A stretch of DNA of 26,549 bases from an uncultured Trueperaceae bacterium (GTDB lineage: Bacteria > Deinococcota > Deinococci > Deinococcales > Trueperaceae): the NCBI GenBank assembly GCA_937907415.1, contig CALCHY010000214.1:1-26549 (forward strand), in the 5' to 3' direction. Below the pieces are notes generated by a model that saw only the letters and a program-made list of their open reading frames with translations, had not been told where the DNA came from and did no database searches. Positions 21,286 through 26,549 of this stretch are shown piece after piece (position 1 is the stretch's first letter; each line of letters starts with the position of its first letter). Both the position numbers and the translations under genes were made by a program.

Positions 21286-22105
21286 CGCCGACGCACGTGC
21301 ATCGGCAGTTGGCCAGCGAGCCGATGCTCGCGCCTCTGCTGCTGTCGCCTGGGTACATGAGTTGCTCGCCGCTGACGATGAACGGCTGGTCTACGGGCAC
21401 GGTCTGGCCCTCGGCGCTGCGGTGGTCGAAGGGGTTGCTGGGCGTAGGCCGGCGGACTCGCGCGTCCCTGCTCGTGAGCCACTTCTTCTTGGTGTATCCG
21501 GCGTCGAGGATAGCCTCAAGGTTCGCGTGGTTCGACGCGGAATTGTACGAGCTGCGCACGAGCCTTTCTGCCCGGTAGAACTCCGTGCCGTACTCCCGGC
21601 TGATCTGCCGGGCGGCCTCGACGTACGGCACGCCGTCGACCTTCTGCCGTACCAACCGCTCAGCCAACACCTTGGGGTCAGTGAGGGTCTGCCAGTAGGC
21701 GCTGACCTGGTCCTCAAGGATTGCTTGGGCGTCCGCGACGAGACGCGGCACGCGCGGGTCGCGCTCCAAGAACCCAGCCGCCAACGTGCTGCTCTTCGCG
21801 AGTTTGGTGGCGCTGCCCTTGATGGCGGGCGTGGCGAGCAGCTCGTCGTCGCGTGGTGCGCCACCGACGCGCTCAAGTTCGGCCAAGAGCCAGTCGACTT
21901 CCTCCTGCCGATCCTTGAGGGCGCGAGTGAGCACGAGCCGCTGGTACGGACCGCGGGCAGCCACGAGCATGATCCTGAGCCACCGGGCGTGCAGTCGCCT
22001 GGTGGCCTGCCAGATGAGGGGCGCGTGCCGGCGGACGGCGGCCTCGATGCGGGCCCGATGTAGCGCCTCTACGCGCCGAGGGTCGTTACTGCTGCGCCTG
22101 GCCAT
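21278..22105 (-). CDS. Minor head protein, SPP1 gp7 / Mu F-like
   Basis: A 275-residue protein; the ATG at 22105 lies 20 bases inside the end of the portal gene. The N-terminal half is helical and basic. The C-terminal part has the family signature: LVRSSYNSASNHANLEAILD, then KKWLTSRDARVR, the DHRSAEGQTVPVD segment, and LANCRCTCVGV at the end. Members bind portal and scaffold, and are carried in the head, possibly helping DNA delivery. Length is typical. The stop codon overlaps the -35 box of the capsid promoter. Confidence 0.83.
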   Translation of the reverse strand: MARRSSNDPRRVEALHRARIEAAVRRHAPLIWQATRRLHARWLRIMLVAARGPYQRLVLTRALKDRQEEVDWLLAELERVGGAPRDDELLATPAIKGSATKLAKSSTLAAGFLERDPRVPRLVADAQAILEDQVSAYWQTLTDPKVLAERLVRQKVDGVPYVEAARQISREYGTEFYRAERLVRSSYNSASNHANLEAILDAGYTKKKWLTSRDARVRRPTPSNPFDHRSAEGQTVPVDQPFIVSGEQLMYPGDSSRGASIGSLANCRCTCVGVD

Positions 22106-23510
22106 CAGGCCCGCCGCTCAGGAGGTCACCGCCGGGCAGCATGCTCGCTGGCAGCAACGGGGCGGTCTCCCCTGCCGGTTCGTACCCGAGGAGCTGGCGA
22201 GCCTCGCTCTGCGCCAGGATGGGCGCGCCAGTGGCCATGACCAGGGCTTCCACCTTGCGGAGGAGCTGCGTGGCGTCATCGAAGGACAGGCGGAAGTCGT
22301 AATCGGTGATGCCCAACCCTGACGGGCTGGGCGCGTGCAGGATGCGGTTGATGATCGCGACGGCTGGCGCGGCGAACGGCAGGAGCGTCTGAGTCACGAA
22401 GTCGTCGCTCTGTTGTTCGGCGGTCGCGCGGTACCCGCCCTCAGGCAAGCCCAAGTTCAGCAACGAGATGTGCCGCACTGCGAGAATCTCATCCCTGGCC
22501 AACTTCGCGGTGTTCGGGAACGTCGGGTCCTCCAGCTTGTGATCCAGCGGCACGGCCTCGACCTTGATGCCGCCCGGGAAGAGCAGCAGGAGGTTGCGGC
22601 CGGCCATGTCGCCTTGGTTCGCGCCGAGGAACCCTTGGATGTGCTGGAACAACTCCTCGAGCTGCTCCTGGCTGGGTTGAGCGCCGAGCCACTCGGGGTC
22701 TTGCGTGACGGTCACCAAATAGCGGGGGGTGCCGTGGTGCTTGAAGAACCCCCTGAGGTACTTGCGGTGCTCATTGTCAAGGTCCACCGAGTCCCTGGCC
22801 GGCAGCCAGGCGGGCAGGCCGTAGTAGCTCGACACCGTGTTCGTGCTGCGCTGGTGGAGGTACTCGCGCGCCTCCTTGTCGATCGCCTTGCGCGTCCCGA
22901 AGGGCACGAAGCGGAACTCCCCGCGGTAGGGGTCCATCTGATACAGCTCGAGCTGCCCGCCCTTGGCGAGGTACGTGACGAACTGCGGGAGCAGGTGACT
23001 GACTTGGGCGGGTTCGCGGCCGGCGCGGTCGCGCAGGACCTCCACGAAGACGTTCCCGGTCTGGTCGCCTGCGACGCACAGGGCCCTGAGGAGGCCGGGG
23101 AGGTCGAGCTCGCTGACGCCCTCGCGGCCGATGGTCTCGCGGGAGAGCCATGCCCTGGCGCGGTTGTAGCCTTCGTCGCTGGCCTTGTCGAAGTCGGCGG
23201 CGCGGTCGAGGCTCTGGCCTGCCACGTCAACCTCGCGGGCGACCAGGTCCCAGTCGGCAGAGGCGACGGCGTCCGCCAGCAGGTTGCCGACGGCACCAAG
23301 CCACGGGCTCGACAGGTAGAAGTCAATCAACTTCGAGGCCGGTATGGGCCACGGCACCTGCACGACGGGGTCGTGCGTCGTGGCGGCCTTGCTCGCCTCA
23401 GCGGCGGCTGGAGCGTCGACGCGCAGCTCGAGCGTGCGCCCGGTCGTCATGTCACCAGCGGTGAGGACGCGGACTGCGAGCGGTTTCGCGGTGGCCTGCT
23501 CAGTGCTCAT
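22086..23510 (-). CDS. Portal protein
   Basis: A 474-residue protein; the ATG overlaps the terminase stop as ATGA. Typical portal features: an N-terminal wing with SPWLGAVGNLLADAVASADW, a central DPYRGEFRFVPFGTRKAIDK region, the stem-like segment with SSYYGLPAWLPARDSVDLDN, then EILAVRHISLLNLGLPEGGY and a long helical C-terminus. It forms the dodecameric ring at one head vertex through which the terminase pumps DNA. Length and the following minor head and protease genes fit the HK97-like class. Confidence 0.88.
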   Translation of the reverse strand: MSTEQATAKPLAVRVLTAGDMTTGRTLELRVDAPAAAEASKAATTHDPVVQVPWPIPASKLIDFYLSSPWLGAVGNLLADAVASADWDLVAREVDVAGQSLDRAADFDKASDEGYNRARAWLSRETIGREGVSELDLPGLLRALCVAGDQTGNVFVEVLRDRAGREPAQVSHLLPQFVTYLAKGGQLELYQMDPYRGEFRFVPFGTRKAIDKEAREYLHQRSTNTVSSYYGLPAWLPARDSVDLDNEHRKYLRGFFKHHGTPRYLVTVTQDPEWLGAQPSQEQLEELFQHIQGFLGANQGDMAGRNLLLLFPGGIKVEAVPLDHKLEDPTFPNTAKLARDEILAVRHISLLNLGLPEGGYRATAEQQSDDFVTQTLLPFAAPAVAIINRILHAPSPSGLGITDYDFRLSFDDATQLLRKVEALVMATGAPILAQSEARQLLGYEPAGETAPLLPASMLPGGDLLSGGPDGQAQQ

Positions 23511-24697
23511 GCGGGAGTTCCTTTCACGGTCCAGCCTCCGGGGGTCGGCGCGGTGAACGCGTACGAGAGGGCGTCAACCATGTCGTCGTGCTGCCCGATT
23601 GGGAAGCTCAAGAGCTCGTCCTCGAAGTCGCTGGCGAGGGCGGTTGAGTGCACGATCAACCCCTGTTGGTAGCGGGCTTCGAGGGGCTGGAAGCGCGTCA
23701 CCTTGTCCCGGTCGGGCTTGACGCCCACTACCGGCAGGCGCGTGGTGCGCAGTAGCTCCTGGATGACGGCTGCCTGGTACTGCACTTGCTCGATGGCGAT
23801 GCTGCTGGGGCGCCACTTGCCGGCCATGCTCTCGATGAAGCGCAGCACCTCGTGGAACGGCGCGCGGATGCGCTGGACATCCAGCACGTACAGGGTGCCG
23901 TCCTGGGCGCGGCCGAGGATCACGGCTGCAGTGTAGTCGGCGTCGGTCTTGGTGCTGATAGCCAGGTCGACGCCCATGCTGATTGTGAGCAGCTCGACGG
24001 GTGGCGGTGGGGCGTGCCTGAGCCAGGCGCGGCTTATGCGCGCGCCGCCCGCGTCGACGAACTCCGCGAGGTACTCCTGGCGGAAGACCAACTCGGGTAG
24101 GTCCTTGCGGGCCGCCTCGATCTCGTCCGGGTCGATGAACGGGTTATCGCTGGTGGGGGCGCTGGTGCTGTACCAGTCCGGGTACTCGTCGCTGAGGCCG
24201 CGCTGGTAGAGGTCGTGGAACCCGTTGCGGCCCTTTGGTGTGCTGTAGAAGTCCGCGCCGCCCTTGAAGTCTGTGAGGGTCGGGCGGATGTCGGCTTGCC
24301 AGGCTTCGACAAGGTTTGGGATCCAAGCGCTCTCGTCTATGACAACGCGCTTGTACTTGCGGCCGCGGACGCTGGGTGCGCTCTCGAGGCTCCAGAAGTC
24401 GATAACGCCGCCGGTGAGGAGCTCGAGTGACTTGTTGGTCTCGTCCTTGCTGGCGACGGCTTCGCCGTAGGCGCGTTTCGTGTCGCGCCAGACTTCCTTG
24501 AGCATCTTGTAGGTGGGGCTGAACCAGGCGACTGGGTACCCGTGGAGGGCGGGACTTAGGCGGTGCAGTCCGAAGATGGTCTTGCCGAAGCGGCGTCCCA
24601 TGCAGAGGACGTTGAAGCGCCGGAGTTCCGGGCCGAGGCGCGCCTGGCCGGAGTGTGGGCGTGGGAGGCGAACGGTGACGGTGCGGTCGTTGGTCAC
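23507..24697 (-). CDS. Terminase large subunit
   Basis: A 396-residue packaging ATPase and nuclease. The GTG at 24697 overlaps the small-subunit stop as GTGA; an open frame continues upstream to 24808 without support. ATPase: Walker A GRRFGKT at 34-40, Walker B VVIDE at 118-122, coupling motif STPKG at 152-156. Nuclease (RNase H fold): D244 in MGVDLAIS, E303 in AIEQVQ, D371/D372 in GQHDDMVDALSYAF. All expected acidic residues are present. Length is at the short end for the family. It sits between small terminase and portal. Confidence 0.93.
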   Translation of the reverse strand: MTNDRTVTVRLPRPHSGQARLGPELRRFNVLCMGRRFGKTIFGLHRLSPALHGYPVAWFSPTYKMLKEVWRDTKRAYGEAVASKDETNKSLELLTGGVIDFWSLESAPSVRGRKYKRVVIDESAWIPNLVEAWQADIRPTLTDFKGGADFYSTPKGRNGFHDLYQRGLSDEYPDWYSTSAPTSDNPFIDPDEIEAARKDLPELVFRQEYLAEFVDAGGARISRAWLRHAPPPPVELLTISMGVDLAISTKTDADYTAAVILGRAQDGTLYVLDVQRIRAPFHEVLRFIESMAGKWRPSSIAIEQVQYQAAVIQELLRTTRLPVVGVKPDRDKVTRFQPLEARYQQGLIVHSTALASDFEDELLSFPIGQHDDMVDALSYAFTAPTPGGWTVKGTPA

Positions 24698-25140
24698 TCG
24701 GGGCGCACCTGGGGGTCTTCGTACTCGACTCTGACGGTGAGGCGTTGCTCGCCGCTGTGCTCGACCTTGTCCGCGAACATGCCGAGGTGCTTGCCGATCA
24801 GTTCCCACGCCTTGAGGCGGTCGGGGTACTTCGGGAAGTGAACGACTTCGACGCCGAGGCCGTTGATCTGTTCGTACTCGTCCTCGCCCTTCGCAATGCG
24901 GAGGAGATTCTCGAGGACCTCCGCCGCGGTAATCTCGACCTTCTTGGCCCTGGCCTGCTGCGCGGCCGCGATGGCTGCGAAGACGTGCGGCTTTCCCTTA
25001 CTATTGCTTACCCACTGGTAAGCCTTTGACGCGGCGGTGGTTGCGGCGTAACCGGCTGCGAGTGCGGCGCGCTTCGGGTCGAGGTCGATCAGATATTCCT
25101 GCACGAAGCGTTGCTCGCGGGCATCGAGTCTCTTAGCCAT
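24694..25140 (-). CDS. Terminase small subunit
   Basis: A 148-residue protein with the Terminase_2 pattern: LDAREQRFVQEYLIDLDPKR, AALAAGYAATTAASKAYQWV and the following ILxNP-like position replaced by SKGKPHVFAAI, which together form the N-terminal helix-turn-helix that binds the packaging site. The middle (EITAAEVLENLLRIAKGEDE) and the RLKAWELIGKHLGMFADKVE segment are also typical. It starts with ATG at 25140, overlapping the HNH gene by eight bases. Confidence 0.9.
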   Translation of the reverse strand: MAKRLDAREQRFVQEYLIDLDPKRAALAAGYAATTAASKAYQWVSNSKGKPHVFAAIAAAQQARAKKVEITAAEVLENLLRIAKGEDEYEQINGLGVEVVHFPKYPDRLKAWELIGKHLGMFADKVEHSGEQRLTVRVEYEDPQVRPE

Positions 25141-25621
25141 AGTGCCTCGCCTGGTGGCACGAACGGCAGAGGGTAAGGCCGTTCTCTACGACTATTCGGA
25201 GGCGCGGTTCAACTGCCCAGGGGACGATGTGATGGGCCTCGAGGCCGGTCTCGGTTCGGCACTCGGCGCACTCGTAGCCATCGCGTTCGAGCACCGCCTT
25301 GCGCCAGGCTCTTACTTCGGGCGCGTCTCGGTCGAGCGTGGGGCCGATGAGTTCAGGTGGGAAGCGGTCGCGCCATTCTGGGAATATGCAGTCGAGGAGG
25401 ACGCTGGCGGCGGCTTTCTGCGTGTCGGCCGTGTCGTCTCGTAGGAGTGTTTCGGTTGCGAGAATCAGGACTCCCGCATATCGCTCCTGGCGTCGCTTGT
25501 ACTCCTCTGGGCTGGGCGTGAGTGCAACGTGGGATGGGATCAACCCGATGTGTCGGGCGAGTTGATGCAAGGCGTTGATTCGCACGAACGCGGCTTGCTT
25601 GGCGGTGAGCTTGCCTGCCAT
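25133..25621 (-). CDS. Terminase-associated HNH endonuclease
   Basis: A 162-residue protein. The N-terminal 95 residues are helical (KLTAKQAAFVRINALHQLAR, then a segment ending FPEWRDRFP). The HNH domain covers about 105-161: C118 and C121, EAHHIVPW with H130 and H131, N147 in VENGLTLC, and C152/C155. HNH proteins beside terminase genes stimulate terminase cleavage in cos-type phages such as HK97 (gp74), so a packaging role is more likely than homing. It begins four bases after the RusA-like gene stop, and overlaps the small terminase start. Confidence 0.83.
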   Translation of the reverse strand: MAGKLTAKQAAFVRINALHQLARHIGLIPSHVALTPSPEEYKRRQERYAGVLILATETLLRDDTADTQKAAASVLLDCIFPEWRDRFPPELIGPTLDRDAPEVRAWRKAVLERDGYECAECRTETGLEAHHIVPWAVEPRLRIVVENGLTLCRSCHQARHYG

Positions 25622-25625
25622 GGCC

Positions 25626-26015
25626 TTAGTGCTCTTCCCAGGTGAGGATGGTTGCGCCGTCTGGGTGGCCGTGGTGTTCGCGGCATTCGTCTGCGGCGAG
25701 CATGGTGCGGGTGATGGTGAGGGGGTTGAATTGTCCGCGGTGGTGCACCAACGTGCCGGTGAGGGCTTTGAGGACGAGGCGTGGGGCTACGTCGCCGTTG
25801 GGGATGCTGGCGAGGGGCCAGACGCGAATCGCTAGGGGTTGCCTGCTGGTGTAGATGAGGTGGACGTCGAGGCGGACTGGTCCGTCGGCTGGGGTGGCGG
25901 CTGTGGCGGCGACGGCGGTGCGGACGGCGTCGAGGTACGCCTTGGCTGCGTCGAGGAGGCGGCCGGTGTGGTCGCGTTCTAGGGATTGTGGTCTGCCGGG
26001 GATGATGATCTGCAC
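25626..26015 (-). CDS. RusA-like Holliday junction resolvase, diverged
   Basis: A 129-residue protein from the GTG at 26015 with GAGGAG upstream. A longer GTG start at 26093, overlapping the VRR-NUC stop, would add 26 proline/threonine-rich residues and is less likely. It begins with a RusA-like IIIPGRPQSLERDH, followed by a helix (AAKAYLDAVRTAVAAT), strand RLDVHLIYTS and a segment IPNGDVAPRLVLKALTGTL aligned in position with the PDxDNxxKAxxDAL motif of RusA. The aspartates of that motif are mostly absent, and the later YxDD step reads HHRGQF. It may therefore bind junction DNA without cutting it, or the resemblance may be misleading. Confidence 0.5.
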   Translation of the reverse strand: MQIIIPGRPQSLERDHTGRLLDAAKAYLDAVRTAVAATAATPADGPVRLDVHLIYTSRQPLAIRVWPLASIPNGDVAPRLVLKALTGTLVHHRGQFNPLTITRTMLAADECREHHGHPDGATILTWEEH

Positions 26016-26089
26016 CGCCGCTCCTCTCGGGGGGGTTGTTGCGCCCCGGTGGGGCGGTGCTGAGGGCATCGTAGCAGGTTGGGTGTCGG

Positions 26090-26431
26090 TCACGCGGCCT
26101 CCGAGCGGCGCTGCAGGGTGCGTTCGATGGCGGGCCAGTCGTCTGGTGTCCAGTGGTGCCAGTTGGCTCCCGCTGTTTGGAGGGCGTCGCGCCAGGCCAC
26201 CTGGTCGGGCGCGAGCTTGTTGCCGTTGACCTTGAGCTCGACGAACAGCACGCGCTCCCGAACCAACACGAGGTCCGGGAATCCCTTGCCGTCCGCTGCG
26301 ACGGGTGTGCGCCATTGGCCTTGGCTGTTCTGCGCGGGGCGGAAGTGCGCCGTCTTCCAACCGCAGAGCTGCGCGAGCTGTATGACCTGCCTCTGGAACT
26401 GCGCCTCGCTGATCTTGGGCTTGCCGGTCAC
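26090..26431 (-). CDS. VRR-NUC domain nuclease
   Basis: A 113-residue single-domain protein of the VRR-NUC (PD-(D/E)xK) family. E9 in ISEAQFQRQV, D53 in GKGFPDLVLV, E65 and K67 in LFVELKV, and Q77 in APDQVAW match the catalytic core. Phage VRR-NUC proteins act on branched DNA such as Holliday junctions or flaps. The GTG at 26431 overlaps the stop of the preceding gene (GTGA), and it is followed by the RusA-like gene, so it belongs to the recombination module upstream of packaging genes. Confidence 0.82.
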   Translation of the reverse strand: MTGKPKISEAQFQRQVIQLAQLCGWKTAHFRPAQNSQGQWRTPVAADGKGFPDLVLVRERVLFVELKVNGNKLAPDQVAWRDALQTAGANWHHWTPDDWPAIERTLQRRSEAA

Positions 26432-26549
26432 TCGTTGCTCGCGTTCTGCGCGTCCCACACGCGTTGCTCCATCTCGGCTTGGCGTCGACTGGTGGGGTCG
26501 AGGGGCGCGTCTCCCCTGGCCGCGGCCTGCGCGAGGGCGGCAGCGAAGA
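26428..26549 (-). CDS. C-terminal part of an unknown gene (cut by the window edge)
   Basis: An open frame of 39 codons ending in TGA (26430-26428), reading FAAALAQAAARGDAPLDPTS and then RRQAEMEQRVWDAQNASNE. It overlaps the VRR-NUC start in the coupled GTGA manner seen across this operon, which supports its reality. Too little is present to name it. It is alanine-rich and helical. Confidence 0.6.
   Translation of the reverse strand, partial: FAAALAQAAARGDAPLDPTSRRQAEMEQRVWDAQNASNE

Noticed and set aside
22335..23672. Plus-strand open frame of 445 codons
   Set aside because: Antisense to the portal gene, with low-complexity Val/Leu/Glu content; no start signal.

Overview
The window is a GC-rich segment of a tailed-phage genome (prophage or free phage; no integrase is visible) with siphovirus morphology of the HK97 type. 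No taxonomic marker proves the host. Three features point to a diderm, GC-rich bacterium, possibly of the Deinococcus-Thermus lineage: a type IV pilin whose N-terminus resembles the pilins of that group as I remember them, exported proteins whose signal peptides end in an AQ-type site, and consistent use of Shine-Dalgarno (SD) sites with frequent GTG/TTG starts.

Most genes run right to left (minus strand). From the right edge: the tail end of an unknown gene, a VRR-NUC nuclease, a RusA-like protein, an HNH nuclease, small and large terminase subunits, portal, minor head protein, a protease-capsid fusion, a decoration-like protein, head-tail connectors, gp10-like neck protein, tail terminator, tail tube, tail chaperone G with a T extension in the +1 frame, tape measure, tail tip proteins and fibre-like proteins (ending at 5228). 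Stops and starts mostly overlap (ATGA, GTGA, TAATG), as expected for a translationally coupled morphogenesis operon. A free-standing HNH gene sits on the opposite strand between the tail chaperone and the tape measure.

Left of a convergent, plus-strand AbrB/winged-helix regulator (4600-5244) lies a divergently transcribed type IV prepilin gene, then a minus-strand lysis block: NUMOD4-HNH nuclease, M15 peptidase endolysin, holin-like membrane protein, exported protein, DUF6527-like protein, a 30-residue membrane peptide and an exported coiled-coil membrane protein. At the far left a plus-strand pair (unknown 105 aa protein, then a ribbon-helix-helix protein) has its own sigma70 promoter and faces the lysis block across a strong hairpin. 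The first 53 bases look like the 5' half of tRNA-Arg(UCU).

The most unusual points are: (1) a prepilin inside a phage genome beside a regulator; (2) a repeated promoter-leader cassette, used upstream of the lysis block and of the capsid gene, in which a 10-bp hairpin sequesters the Shine-Dalgarno sequence; (3) a protease-capsid fusion ORF with a strong in-frame internal start; (4) a candidate +1 programmed frameshift in the tail chaperone; (5) an unknown gene plus RHH pair with a layout like anti-CRISPR/regulator operons. Functional names come from motif reading alone; no database search was possible.
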